Assembly: GCF_900142015.1 (NCBI RefSeq)
Contig: NZ_FQZN01000012.1
Coordinates: 1-64,000, forward strand
Length of the DNA stretch: 64,000 nt
Direction of reading: 5' to 3'
Source of the DNA: Bacteroides stercorirosoris
GTDB lineage: Bacteria; Bacteroidota; Bacteroidia; Bacteroidales; Bacteroidaceae
The notes beneath the pieces were generated by a model. That model did not search any database. It was not told where the DNA came from and saw only the letters and a list, made by a program, of their open reading frames with translations. Shown here piece after piece: positions 7,462 to 16,768 of this stretch; the stretch's first letter is position 1, and each line of letters begins with the position of its first letter. The position numbers and the translations under genes were made by a program.

Positions 7462-9762
7462 TTAAAAAGGATATCCCACTGCAAAGTGAAAAGCGAAATC
7501 ACGTCCGAAATCGGGATGTGTAATTGGAAAACGTTTTTTCCCTTTTTCGGGATTAACCGCTTTCATACCTCCATCAAAACGAAGTACAAAGAAATCCAGG
7601 TCGAGACGTAATCCCAATCCATAAGCCACTGCTATCTGCTTATAAAATGTATCAAATCTGAACTTACCGCCCGGTTGGTCTTCATATTCACGAAGCGTCC
7701 AGATATTTCCCGCATCTACAAATAGTGCACCTCTGAATTTCCAGAACAGACGTGTACGATATTCAATACTGGCATCCAGCTTGATATCTCCCGATTGATT
7801 AAGAAAGTTACCGTCACCTGCGAAAGAGCCGGGCCCCAGACTGCGTACCGACCAGCCGCGCACGCTGTTTGCACCACCTGAAAAGTAACGTTTTTCAAAA
7901 GGAATCACCCGCGCATTTCCGTAAGGAATGGCAATACCGCCTCCGATGCGGAATGCTATGGAGTTACGGTTGTCAATGACAATATTCTTGGCAAAGTCCA
8001 AATCACCTTTTATATATTGCGCATACGGAATATTCAATATGGTATATTCATCTTTATCATTCTTTTTTAGATTGCTCATCTTGGAAATGGCATATAACAG
8101 ATTACCTGCCGACTCGAAGTTGAAGCGTATGCTGTAAGAATTTCCAATAACCGCATTGTTCATCAATGCCTGTCCGGCACTGTTATATGTATAGCTGTAA
8201 CCAGTACGGACAATCAGGCGGTCTTCATAATTGTACTTCAGAATATAGTTTTGTTCTTTATCTAAAAATTGTTCTCTAAATTCCGGTTCTATCCAAGGCA
8301 TATACAAGTAGTTGATATCCAACAGATCGATGCGGTGCTGGGAGCGTTGTCGTTGTAATCCCCATTTATAGCTCCATGAAGCTGAAGCGACAATACGGGT
8401 AAATTCCGGACGCATCTGATAATTGTACTGTACACCGAACTCGGTAGTTGCCCGTATTTTCCGCTTGAAGTCATTGGATAAGAACGGGAACATGAAGCGG
8501 GGAAAATTAATACTGCTCTCCACTCCGAGTTCCGTATAATTATTATGCCCGTAACCCAACCCTGAAACAGCTTCATAAGCTCCGCGAAGCTTGACCAGGA
8601 ATGTCTCGGATCCTCTGAACACATTACGGTTCTGGAAAGAAACAGAGGCTGCAGCTCCTAAGTCTCCGGCAGAATTGGTGCCTTCCAGTTCGAAAGAAAC
8701 AGCCTGATGCTTATTCTTCGTCAGCATTACGTAAGTATTCAGCTTTGTACTATCCCCTACCTGTGTTTCAAAGAAGCGGATATTCGTATATTTCAGCACT
8801 GGCAGACGTCCGAAATTAGAGTAAGTGCGCTGTACTTCCGATTCATTGTAAAGTTCTCCCGGAGTTATGCGCAGATTGTCACTCAGCACTTTGGGACGCA
8901 AATATAGTCTGTCTTTATAATAGATAGGGATTCCTTTGTAGTGTATCGAGTCATTGACTTCGACACTGCTCAAAGCAGATGTTTGCAAAACGTTGTAGTC
9001 CGTAATGAAATTCACCTTATTAATGGAGTACTGAGGATGATTCCGAAGCTCATCGTCGGAATGCTGCCTATAGCGTGCAAGGTGCAGAGTGAGGTCTACT
9101 TGATGGGTACCACGCACCGTATCCGCTGTATAAGAGATATAATCCTTGTTGAATTTATAATATCCATTCCGGAGCAGATTGTTGGTGATACGCTGGCGCT
9201 CGCTATCCAGAATATTGACATTAAAGTACATACCTTCGGAGAGGTAAGTAGACGAAGAGTCTTTCTGCATATATTCCCATACTTTTTCGTCCGGAACATC
9301 ATATTTCAGGCTGCGAATGATATACGGTTCACCGGTAGTCACCTTGTACGCCAGTTTCAGCTTTTTCTTTTTTATTTTCGGAATGTACTCCACGGTGGCA
9401 CTCATATATCCCATATTCTGAACCGCTTTCATCATTTCTTCACGCGAACGTTCAGTCTTTTCCTTACTGTAAAGCACCGGTGCATCTCCCAGCCTGCGCA
9501 ACGCACGGTTTACCCAACGAGTAGAATCCCGCCCTGACCAGTTGTAAACATACAACTGGGTCTTGATTAAACTAAACCATTTGGAATTAGGATTTTGCCG
9601 CACATATATGGACAAACTGGACGGCTTGACATTTTTACTATCGGTATGTATGCGCACTTCATCCAGCAAGTATGAGCCATCAGGCACATATTTGGTAGTC
9701 GAGCAGGAAGCCAATGTGAGTATGACAGCAGTAAGTATTACGTAATGGAAACCTTTCTTCAT
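7462..9762 (-). CDS. tamL: TamL: BamA/TamA-family outer-membrane lipoprotein
   Basis: A 766-residue protein with a lipoprotein signal (LTLASCSTTKYVPDGSYLL, lipidated Cys at about residue 20), POTRA-like repeats in roughly residues 25-330, and a C-terminal Omp85 barrel (about 370-766) containing RYFSGGANSVRGW, the conserved RGW/VRGF element of the barrel's loop 6. Unlike proteobacterial TamA, the Bacteroidota version is a lipoprotein, which matches what is seen. It should help insert or transport outer-membrane proteins or lipids together with TamB; no tamB is next to it. It is divergent from an RNA methyltransferase gene, a pairing I recall as common in Bacteroidetes. Confidence 0.88.
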   Translation of the reverse strand: MKKGFHYVILTAVILTLASCSTTKYVPDGSYLLDEVRIHTDSKNVKPSSLSIYVRQNPNSKWFSLIKTQLYVYNWSGRDSTRWVNRALRRLGDAPVLYSKEKTERSREEMMKAVQNMGYMSATVEYIPKIKKKKLKLAYKVTTGEPYIIRSLKYDVPDEKVWEYMQKDSSSTYLSEGMYFNVNILDSERQRITNNLLRNGYYKFNKDYISYTADTVRGTHQVDLTLHLARYRQHSDDELRNHPQYSINKVNFITDYNVLQTSALSSVEVNDSIHYKGIPIYYKDRLYLRPKVLSDNLRITPGELYNESEVQRTYSNFGRLPVLKYTNIRFFETQVGDSTKLNTYVMLTKNKHQAVSFELEGTNSAGDLGAAASVSFQNRNVFRGSETFLVKLRGAYEAVSGLGYGHNNYTELGVESSINFPRFMFPFLSNDFKRKIRATTEFGVQYNYQMRPEFTRIVASASWSYKWGLQRQRSQHRIDLLDINYLYMPWIEPEFREQFLDKEQNYILKYNYEDRLIVRTGYSYTYNSAGQALMNNAVIGNSYSIRFNFESAGNLLYAISKMSNLKKNDKDEYTILNIPYAQYIKGDLDFAKNIVIDNRNSIAFRIGGGIAIPYGNARVIPFEKRYFSGGANSVRGWSVRSLGPGSFAGDGNFLNQSGDIKLDASIEYRTRLFWKFRGALFVDAGNIWTLREYEDQPGGKFRFDTFYKQIAVAYGLGLRLDLDFFVLRFDGGMKAVNPEKGKKRFPITHPDFGRDFAFHFAVGYPF

Positions 9763-9854
9763 ACCAGATTTTGTAAATTGCGCATAATTGACTACAAATA
9801 TAAATCTATTTTTTCTTTTCCGAAATAAAAAACCGGATGAAGTGTGTTCCGTTT

Positions 9855-9886
9855 TTTGATTATATAGAAATAATCACGTACTTTTG
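9855..9886 (+). promoter_or_regulatory. Promoter of the RNA methyltransferase gene
   Basis: TTTG at 9855-9858 and TACTTTTG at 9879-9886 with a 20-base gap: both halves of the Bacteroides promoter consensus. The ATG follows 22 bases downstream. Confidence 0.65.
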
Positions 9887-9907
9887 CCAAACGATAACAT
9901 TTAAATT

Positions 9908-10669
9908 ATGGCATTAAGCAAGAACCGCATCAAATATATTCATTCGCTGGAATTGAAGAAGAACCGTAAAACGGAGAAAGTTTTTTTGGCCGAAGGGCCT
10001 AAACTGGTAGGTGATTTATTGGGACATTTTCCTTGCCGTTTTCTGGCGGCTACACCGGAATGGTTATCGCAATATTCCCAGCTTCCGGTGGAGGAGATTT
10101 CGGAAGTTTCCGCTGAAGACCTTTCCCGTGCCAGCTTGCTGAAAACACCGCAACAGGTGCTTGCCATATTCGAACAGCCGGAATATGAAACGGATGCTTC
10201 TGTTATCAATCACTCTCTTTGTCTGGCTTTGGACGATGTGCAGGATCCCGGAAATCTCGGCACTATCATCCGTCTGGCCGACTGGTTCGGCATAGAGCAT
10301 ATTTTTTGTTCTCCCAATACCGTAGATGTGTACAATCCTAAGACCATTCAAGCCACTATGGGCGGTATTGCCCGTGTGAAACTGCACTATACTCCCCTGC
10401 CCGACTTAATCCGCAGCTTGACTGACATTCCGGTTTATGGCACCTTTCTCGATGGAAAGAATATGTATGCGCAGCAATTATCCTCCAATGGACTGATAGT
10501 GATGGGGAATGAGGGTAATGGAATAGGAAAAGAAGTGGAACAACTTATTAATCGCAAACTCTATATCCCCAATTATCCGGCAGAACGGGAGACTTCCGAA
10601 TCTCTGAATGTTGCAATTGCTACAGCAGTTGTCTGCGCCGAGTTCCGTCGGCAGGCTGCATCGTTGTAA
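9908..10669 (+). CDS. SpoU/TrmH-family RNA 2'-O-methyltransferase (RlmB-like)
   Basis: 253 residues. An N-terminal substrate-binding domain (about 1-95, with KVFLAEGPKLV) precedes the SPOUT trefoil-knot domain. Its three motifs are visible: ALDDVQDPGNLGTIIRLADW (about 104-123), VMGNEGNGIGKE (about 198-209) and IPNYPAERETSESLNVAIA (about 220-238). It should transfer a methyl group from SAM to a ribose 2'-hydroxyl, most likely in 23S rRNA. The last 50 bases overlap the 3' end of the opposite-strand gene ending at 10620. Confidence 0.85.
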   Translation: MALSKNRIKYIHSLELKKNRKTEKVFLAEGPKLVGDLLGHFPCRFLAATPEWLSQYSQLPVEEISEVSAEDLSRASLLKTPQQVLAIFEQPEYETDASVINHSLCLALDDVQDPGNLGTIIRLADWFGIEHIFCSPNTVDVYNPKTIQATMGGIARVKLHYTPLPDLIRSLTDIPVYGTFLDGKNMYAQQLSSNGLIVMGNEGNGIGKEVEQLINRKLYIPNYPAERETSESLNVAIATAVVCAEFRRQAASL

Positions 10670-10964
10670 AATCGAAAGGATAAAATAAATAGGGTATCAG
10701 CCCCGAAAGGAGCTTTTCTTTGCAGAAACTTTCCGGAACTTCCGTCAATATATCCTTCTGTTTCTGAAAGATGCCATGAGATTCTGCGGAAGAACTATCT
10801 CTTTCATCAAGCAAAGCAATCACTCCGGGAAACCACTCTACTCCTTCTATCTCTTCTGTCAGAGGAAAGGCAGATACAGCACTTCCTTGCTTCACTTCTA
10901 CCACATATTGTTTGAGATAGCCATATCCGGGAATGAATATGAAATGTGATGCGTATCGTTTCAT
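10620..10964 (-). CDS. Conserved hypothetical protein, 114 residues
   Basis: A small soluble protein starting MKRYASHFIFIPGYGYLKQ with no signal peptide. I do not recognise a domain; the pattern (a peptide ending in phenylalanine-rich PYLFYPFDF) suggests a compact beta-rich fold. The ATG at 10964 lies just after the TGA (10967-10969) of the DUF4296 gene, so it is likely the last gene of the lspA operon. A TTG at 10970 would add two residues. Its 3' end overlaps the convergent methyltransferase gene by 50 bases. Confidence 0.6.
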   Translation of the reverse strand: MKRYASHFIFIPGYGYLKQYVVEVKQGSAVSAFPLTEEIEGVEWFPGVIALLDERDSSSAESHGIFQKQKDILTEVPESFCKEKLLSGLIPYLFYPFDFTTMQPADGTRRRQLL

Positions 10965-10966
10965 TC

Positions 10967-11953
10967 TCAAAGTTTATCTTTGCGGAATTGAAGGGTCTCA
11001 GGTTTTTCTACTTTTTTCAATGTAGGTTCCGAAACCGGACGAGGGCGTCCGACATCACGCCTACGTAAATTTCCGTCTAATTTTTCTTCTTTCTGCTCTA
11101 TAGGCTTGACTTCCTCTTTCTTGAGTTCGGCACCGTCTTCTTTCTTTTCTATTTGGACAGAATCATTCTTGGCGAAAGATAAAGTATCCGTAGCATGATA
11201 GCGCATCAATGAAATGCGGTCGGTCAGCAGTGTATGAGTGACTTGCGTGGACGGGTAATAAATCGAACCACGTATTTCTTTGATTTCTCCCAAAGTATCA
11301 GCGTGGAGGGATATCGTCTCCATACCTGATTTATAGACTTTCTGAATATCACTGATGATACTGTCGTTCTTATAGACAACCTGCATAGCCATGACAGGAG
11401 CATACATGGAATCCACTGTGCCATTATGGAAACGGAAACGTACGTTCCACCGCAGGGTGTCGCGATCTTTGAAATTAGTATCTGAAGGTAATACGAAAGT
11501 AATCTTATTATCCATCGGCATACCTGTCAACTGATAGATGCATTGCCATGCCCATACATCAATACTGTCACCCGGAAGGCTTTCCTTCGGCTTGTTGTCA
11601 CGTATGGAGATTAAATGGTCGATGCTGCTTCGCTCGGCTTTCAGCCTTGTGTTTACTTTCTCATAAATTTTGGTGAGAACATCCGGATTACGCGTAAACC
11701 AAACCATGGAGGAATCAAAAACAGCTTGTGTGATGCCATGTTTTTTGAACACCGATTCAATGTACAATACCCTTTTATAACTATCGGTATAAGGGACTTC
11801 CTCTCCCATAGCTTTCGCTATATGATAGTCATAAAGTACATTTTCCATTTTAGCATCTGAAATAACCACCTTAGGTCTTTTCACCTGGCAGGCGGTAAAA
11901 CAGAATGCTAACAGGAATATATTAAGCCATTGAATTCGATGCAAACCTCTCAT
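10967..11953 (-). CDS. DUF4296 family lipoprotein
   Basis: 328 residues with a lipoprotein signal (NIFLLAFCFTAC, Cys at about residue 22). The domain after it (roughly 28-115; MENVLYDYHIAKAMGEEV, VLYIESVFKKHGITQAVFDSSMVWFTRNP) is the DUF4296 pattern. The C-terminal 60 residues are rich in Lys, Glu and Pro and probably disordered. Its start overlaps the stop of lspA by four bases (ATGA type), so the two are coupled; the adjacency of DUF4296 with lspA is recurrent in Bacteroidetes. Function unknown. Confidence 0.75.
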   Translation of the reverse strand: MRGLHRIQWLNIFLLAFCFTACQVKRPKVVISDAKMENVLYDYHIAKAMGEEVPYTDSYKRVLYIESVFKKHGITQAVFDSSMVWFTRNPDVLTKIYEKVNTRLKAERSSIDHLISIRDNKPKESLPGDSIDVWAWQCIYQLTGMPMDNKITFVLPSDTNFKDRDTLRWNVRFRFHNGTVDSMYAPVMAMQVVYKNDSIISDIQKVYKSGMETISLHADTLGEIKEIRGSIYYPSTQVTHTLLTDRISLMRYHATDTLSFAKNDSVQIEKKEDGAELKKEEVKPIEQKEEKLDGNLRRRDVGRPRPVSEPTLKKVEKPETLQFRKDKL

Positions 11954-12579
11954 GATTTCTTTATTGCATGATAAGAATCATTCAAATATTTGCTGTAAAA
12001 CAGCAACAGAGCAATGATACCGCAACTGATAGCAGCATCGGCAAGATTGAATATCGGGCTGAAGAATATGAAATGTTCCCCGCCTACAAACGGCATCCAT
12101 TGAGGCCAGTTTGTGTCGATAATAGGGAAATAAAACATATCCACCACTTTTCCGTAGAATAACGGAGCATATCCCCCACCTTCGGGCATGAATGAAGCTA
12201 TCTGCGAATGCGTACTTTCGTTGAACAACACACCGTAGAATACACTATCGATGATATTCCCCAACGCTCCCGTAAGAATGAGAGACACACATATGATATA
12301 CCCCATCTTCAAGCCTTGTTTTATGATCCTTACCAGATACCAACCTATCGCTGCTACCGCAACGATACGGAACAAGGTGAGAAAAAGTTTGCCGAATATT
12401 TCCATACCGAACGCCATACCGTTATTCTCGGTAAAATAGATATAGAACCAATCTGTAACGCGAATACTTTCATGCCAGTACATATGCGTTTTGATGTATA
12501 TCTTGATTATCTGGTCGATAATCAGTACCGAGAATATAACGAGCAGTGCAATACGGCCCTTCGTAAGATATTTGTTCAT
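11950..12579 (-). CDS. lspA: Lipoprotein signal peptidase LspA (signal peptidase II)
   Basis: 209 residues, with four membrane segments. The two catalytic Asp motifs of this aspartic protease are present: GALGNIIDSVFYG (near residue 110) and FNLADAAISCGI (near residue 183), along with the conserved ENNGMAFGM stretch (near 52). It cuts signal peptides from diacylglyceryl-modified prolipoproteins in the inner membrane; this window alone has many candidate substrates. It is longer than the proteobacterial enzyme, as usual in Bacteroidetes, with an extra periplasmic insert around VVDMFYFPIIDTNWPQW. The DksA-like gene ends 2 bases upstream, in one operon. Confidence 0.93.
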   Translation of the reverse strand: MNKYLTKGRIALLVIFSVLIIDQIIKIYIKTHMYWHESIRVTDWFYIYFTENNGMAFGMEIFGKLFLTLFRIVAVAAIGWYLVRIIKQGLKMGYIICVSLILTGALGNIIDSVFYGVLFNESTHSQIASFMPEGGGYAPLFYGKVVDMFYFPIIDTNWPQWMPFVGGEHFIFFSPIFNLADAAISCGIIALLLFYSKYLNDSYHAIKKS

Positions 12580-12581
12580 CC

Positions 12582-12962
12582 TTACTTTTTACCGTTATTT
12601 TTGGCTTCAATGCTCAGCGTAGCATGAGGCACAGCACGCAAACGTTCGGCAGGTATCAACTTGCCGGTTTCACGACAGATGCCATACGTTTTGTTCTCAA
12701 TGCGTACCAATGCGGCTTGCAACCCCTGGATAAACTTCAACTGACGTTGAGCCAGGCGCGTAGTTTCTTCTTTGGACAAGGTATTGGCACCTTCTTCCAA
12801 AACTTTGTACGTAGGAGACGTATCATCGGTATCGTTACCGTCGGCTCCAGTCAAACTGGCTTTCAACAATTCATAATCGCGTTGTGCCAATTCCAACTTC
12901 TCGTTAATAATGGAGCGGAATTCTTCCAATTCAGCATCCGAGTATCTAGTCTTTTCTGCCAT
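12582..12962 (-). CDS. TraR/DksA family transcription factor, zinc-finger cysteines missing
   Basis: 126 residues. A helical hairpin with coiled-coil character (about 8-88; ELEEFRSIINEKLELAQRDY) is followed by the DksA C-terminal signature YGICRETGKLIPAERLRAVP. DksA-type proteins enter the RNA polymerase secondary channel and tune transcription with ppGpp. Only one of the four zinc-ligand cysteines remains (GIC), so the finger probably folds without zinc. It lies between ileS and lspA in the same direction, a translation and lipoprotein-export operon. A 30-bp inverted repeat separates it from ileS. Confidence 0.83.
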   Translation of the reverse strand: MAEKTRYSDAELEEFRSIINEKLELAQRDYELLKASLTGADGNDTDDTSPTYKVLEEGANTLSKEETTRLAQRQLKFIQGLQAALVRIENKTYGICRETGKLIPAERLRAVPHATLSIEAKNNGKK

Positions 12963-12979
12963 AATAAAACGTGTTTTTT

Positions 12980-13086
12980 AGTAGTTAGTAGTAAGTAGTT
13001 GGTAGTAAGCAGAAAATGCTCCTATTTATAGTGCTTTCATTAGCAGTACATTTCTACTTACTACCAACTACTTACTACTAACTACT
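12980..13086. repeat. 30-bp perfect inverted repeat between ileS and the DksA-like gene
   Basis: Left arm 12980-13009 (AGTAGTTAGTAGTAAGTAGT...) and right arm 13057-13086 are exact reverse complements, with a 47-base spacer. Each arm is a degenerate repeat of GTAGTTA-type words. In RNA it would form a very strong hairpin between two co-directional genes. No U-run follows, so it is not a standard terminator. Confidence 0.85.
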
Positions 13087-13093
13087 TTAAAAA

Positions 13094-16000
13094 TTATTCT
13101 TTTACAACACTTACATACAGGGAGAAATCGTCAAAGTTAAGTTCTGTGCCGTTTTCCACCTCGTCTGTCAGCATCAGTGAGGTTCCTAAAACCTGGTTAC
13201 AAATATACTCTTTATATTCGTTTACCGCATCATCTGTTTGCGGATTTTTTGATAATGTAATCTTTATTTTGTCCGTTATCTCCAAACCGCTTGATTTGCG
13301 GATATTTTGAATACGGTTCACCAGTTCACGTGCGATACCTTCGCGGCGTAATTCTTCGGTTACGGTAACATCCAGGGCAACAGTCAGTTTACCTTCGTTG
13401 GCCACCAGCCACCCCGGTATGTCTTCACTGAAGATTTCTACATCTGCAGCTTCTACCATCACGTCAGCACCATCCAGTTGCAAAGTATAAGAACCATTCT
13501 TTTCCAGTTCTGCGATAGCTTCCTGTGACAGTTCTGCGACAGCGGCAGCTACGGCTTTCATCTGTTTGCCGAACTTCGGCCCCATTTTCTTGAAATCACA
13601 CTTAACTTTCTTCACCAGCACACCGGCAGCACCATCCACGAACTTAATATCCTTCACATTCACTTCGCTCATGATAAGCGCTTTTACTGCTTCAATGTGG
13701 GCACGTTGCTCTTCATCCATTACGGGTATCATGATACATTGCAGCGGTTGGCGCACTTTTATGTTCACCTTGCGGCGCAAAGCCAATACCATGGAAGTTA
13801 CATCTTGTGCCATCTGCATACGGGCTTCCAATTCCTTGTCTATCATTTCCTCATTGTATTCGGGGAACTTGGCCAAGTGTACGGATACCGTATTGTCACG
13901 TCCTGTTGCAGTTACCAAATCTATGTAAAGCTTGTCAGCATAGAAAGGAGCGATAGGTGACATCAGTTTAGCAACGGTTTCCAGGCAAGTATACAGTGTC
14001 TGGTAAGCAGACAATTTATCCTGTGTAAATTCACCACCCCAGAAACGTTTACGGTTCAAGCGAACGTACCAGTTAGAAAGGTTGTCGTTTACGAAGTCGG
14101 ATATCAAGCGACCGGCTTTGGTCGGCTCATATTCACTGTAACAAGTATCCACTTCCTTTACCAGCGTATTTAGTACGGAGAGTATCCAACGGTCGATTTC
14201 AGGACGTTGAGCCATCGGTACGTCAGCTTCCTTGTACTCAAATCCATCTACATTAGCGTATAGTGAGAAGAATGAGTATGTGTTATACAAGGTTCCGAAG
14301 AATTTGCGACGAACTTCCTCGATACCATCTACGTCGAACTTCAGGTTATCCCACGGAGAGGAATTGGTTATCATGTACCAACGCAAAGGGTCGGAGCCAT
14401 ATTTCTCGATGGCTGAGAACGGATCGACACCGTTACCTAAACGTTTGGACATCTTGTTGCCATTCTTGTCAAGTACCAGTCCGTTAGAGATGACAGCCTT
14501 GTAAGAGATGGTATCGAACACCATTGAAGCTATCGCGTGAAGCGTAAAGAACCAACCGCGTGTCTGGTCCACACCTTCCGCAATAAAGTCAGCCGGGAAC
14601 ACTTGGCGGCTATCCAGCAACTCTTTGTTCTCGAACGGGTAGTGGATTTGAGCATACGGCATAGCACCGGAATCAAACCATACGTCTATCAGGTCTGCCT
14701 CACGTTTCATAGGCTTACCGTCTTTAGATACGAGGATTACATCATCCACGTACGGGCGATGCAAGTCTATCTTATCATAGTTCTCTCCTGTATACTTACC
14801 GGGTACGAAACCTTTGTCCTTGTAAGGATTGGACTCCATCAATCCGGCAGCTACGGATTTCTCTATTTCGTTATAAAGTTCTTCAACTGAACCGATACAG
14901 ATTTCTTCACTGTTGTCTTCCGTACGCCAGATGGGCAACGGAGTACCCCAGTAGCGTGAACGGCTCAGATTCCAGTCATTCAGGTTTTCCAGCCATTTGC
15001 CGAAACGTCCCGTACCGGTACTTTCCGGTTTCCAGTTGATGGTCTTGTTCAGTTCTATCATGCGGTCCTTGCAAGCGGTGGAACGGATGAACCAACTATC
15101 CAACGGATAATATAATACAGGTTTGTCCGTACGCCAGCAATGCGGATAGTTGTGCACATGCTTCTCTATCTTGAATGCCTGATTATTGGCTTTCATCATC
15201 ATGCAGAGACTTACGTCAAGACTTTCATCCTGATCGGTCAGATTGGGGTCATAATCGTTTTTCACGAAACGGCCTGCATATTCTTTATATAAGTCTACGT
15301 TCACACGTTCTTTCACGAAATTCTCGTCCAGTTCATCCAGCAAGTAGAATTTACCTGTCAGGTCGACCATCGGGCGAAGTTCACCCTTCTTATTGATGAG
15401 CTGCAACGGCGGAACACCGGCGGCTTTTGCCACTTGGGCATCGTCTGCACCAAATGTAGGAGCGATATGTACGATACCTGTACCGTCTTCCGTAGTTACA
15501 TAGTCACCCGGTATGACACGGAATGCACCTTCACCCGGGTTTACCCAGGGGATCAGTTGTTCATATTCCATGCCCACAAGCTCCGGACCTTTATATTCTG
15601 CTATTACTTTGAATGGAACCAGTTTATCACCCGGTTTGTAATCTTCCAGAGCGATGCCTTCCGCCTTTTTATTGAAGTGCGTATAAAGCAATGCTTTGGC
15701 AAGAACAACGGTGATTTTCTCTCCGGTATATCCGTTGTAGCTTTGTACGGCTACGTAGTCTATCTTTGGACCCACACACAAGGCAGTATTTGAAGGTAAT
15801 GTCCACGGTGTAGTGGTCCATGCCAGGAAGTAAGGAGTCCCCCACTCCGCCATTTCCGGCTTCGGGTTCTTCATCTTGAACTGTGCCACGCAAGTCACAT
15901 CCTTCACATCACGGTAACATCCGGGCTGGTTCAACTCGTGTGAGCTCAGTCCTGTACCGGCAGCGGGAGAATATGGTTGTATAGTATATCCTTTATAAAG

Positions 16001-16519
16001 ATAGCCTTTCGTATACAGTTGCTTCAACAGCCACCACAATGTTTCAATGTAACGGTTATCGTAGGTGATGTAAGGGTCGGTCATATCCACCCAATAGCCC
16101 ATCTTGTGAGTAAGCTCTTCCCATTCTTTGGTGAACTTCATCACGTCTTTTCGGCAGGCAGCGTTATAATCGGCTACAGAAATTGTCTTGCCAATATCTT
16201 CCTTGGTGATACCAAGCGCTTTTTCTACTCCTAACTCCACAGGGAGTCCGTGTGTATCCCAACCGGCTTTACGTTTCACCAGAAAACCTTTCATGGTTTT
16301 GTAGCGGCAGAAAATATCTTTGATGGAGCGAGCCATTACGTGGTGAATGCCCGGCATACCGTTGGCAGAGGGCGGTCCTTCATAAAATACGAAAGAAGGA
16401 CAGCCTTCACGTTCTGTCATACTCTTGGCGAAAACCTGGTTCTCGTCCCATTTCTTCAACACTTCCGCGTTTACCTTTGAGAGGTCGAACTGCGAATATT
16501 CGGCAAACTTCTTACCCAT
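13094..16519 (-). CDS. ileS: Isoleucyl-tRNA synthetase
   Basis: About 1141 residues of a class I aminoacyl-tRNA synthetase. The HIGH-type motif (PSANGMPGIHHVMAR) is near residues 50-65, the editing domain in the middle, KMSKR (NGNKMSKRLGNGVDP) near residue 688, and a long C-terminal anticodon-binding region. The length fits the eukaryote-like (type 2) IleRS group, which tends to resist mupirocin. Starting at the ATG at 16519 (MGKKFAEYSQFDL) matches the family; an upstream in-frame codon would add four residues. A promoter-like TAACTTTG lies about 90 bases upstream. Confidence 0.95.
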   Translation of the reverse strand: MGKKFAEYSQFDLSKVNAEVLKKWDENQVFAKSMTEREGCPSFVFYEGPPSANGMPGIHHVMARSIKDIFCRYKTMKGFLVKRKAGWDTHGLPVELGVEKALGITKEDIGKTISVADYNAACRKDVMKFTKEWEELTHKMGYWVDMTDPYITYDNRYIETLWWLLKQLYTKGYLYKGYTIQPYSPAAGTGLSSHELNQPGCYRDVKDVTCVAQFKMKNPKPEMAEWGTPYFLAWTTTPWTLPSNTALCVGPKIDYVAVQSYNGYTGEKITVVLAKALLYTHFNKKAEGIALEDYKPGDKLVPFKVIAEYKGPELVGMEYEQLIPWVNPGEGAFRVIPGDYVTTEDGTGIVHIAPTFGADDAQVAKAAGVPPLQLINKKGELRPMVDLTGKFYLLDELDENFVKERVNVDLYKEYAGRFVKNDYDPNLTDQDESLDVSLCMMMKANNQAFKIEKHVHNYPHCWRTDKPVLYYPLDSWFIRSTACKDRMIELNKTINWKPESTGTGRFGKWLENLNDWNLSRSRYWGTPLPIWRTEDNSEEICIGSVEELYNEIEKSVAAGLMESNPYKDKGFVPGKYTGENYDKIDLHRPYVDDVILVSKDGKPMKREADLIDVWFDSGAMPYAQIHYPFENKELLDSRQVFPADFIAEGVDQTRGWFFTLHAIASMVFDTISYKAVISNGLVLDKNGNKMSKRLGNGVDPFSAIEKYGSDPLRWYMITNSSPWDNLKFDVDGIEEVRRKFFGTLYNTYSFFSLYANVDGFEYKEADVPMAQRPEIDRWILSVLNTLVKEVDTCYSEYEPTKAGRLISDFVNDNLSNWYVRLNRKRFWGGEFTQDKLSAYQTLYTCLETVAKLMSPIAPFYADKLYIDLVTATGRDNTVSVHLAKFPEYNEEMIDKELEARMQMAQDVTSMVLALRRKVNIKVRQPLQCIMIPVMDEEQRAHIEAVKALIMSEVNVKDIKFVDGAAGVLVKKVKCDFKKMGPKFGKQMKAVAAAVAELSQEAIAELEKNGSYTLQLDGADVMVEAADVEIFSEDIPGWLVANEGKLTVALDVTVTEELRREGIARELVNRIQNIRKSSGLEITDKIKITLSKNPQTDDAVNEYKEYICNQVLGTSLMLTDEVENGTELNFDDFSLYVSVVKE

Positions 16520-16606
16520 CTTTATTTGCAATTTAACGATGTTACAATTTAACGATTCGAAGGTACTTTTCGATATGAAATAGTAACCCTCTTTATTTTA
16601 AGGGTG

Positions 16607-16614
16607 CAAAGTTA
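16607..16614 (-). promoter_or_regulatory. Bacteroides -7 box upstream of ileS
   Basis: TAACTTTG on the minus strand, matching TAnnTTTG, about 88 bases before the ileS ATG. The leader contains a short inverted repeat (ACCCT ... AGGGT, around 16586-16605) near the expected transcript start. Confidence 0.45.
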
Positions 16615-16697
16615 CAAAAAAGTTAGAGAAAAGATATTATTGAATAGAAAAAAACAAAAAAACGCGCTGATTGAAGGCTTTAGGGAACCGTTGTTAT

Positions 16698-16751
16698 CAT
16701 TATAATGAAAATCTCAAATGATATGTATCAAACTGGATTTTCATTATAATG
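16698..16751. repeat. 16-bp perfect inverted repeat
   Basis: CATTATAATGAAAATC (16698-16713) and its exact reverse complement (16736-16751), spaced by 22 bases. The outer ten bases of each arm are themselves palindromic (CATTATAATG). It lies between the divergent ileS promoter and the end of the acetyltransferase gene, and could be a terminator-like hairpin or a small repeat element. Confidence 0.7.
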
Positions 16752-16768
16752 TTATTCCTTTTCATTTA

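Noticed and set aside
12208..12627. Plus-strand 139-codon frame in the lspA region
   Set aside because: It is antisense to lspA and the DksA-like gene, both with clear motifs.
16520..16620. T-box-like control of ileS
   Set aside because: No specifier-loop or antiterminator pairing could be traced, and T-boxes are not expected in Bacteroides.
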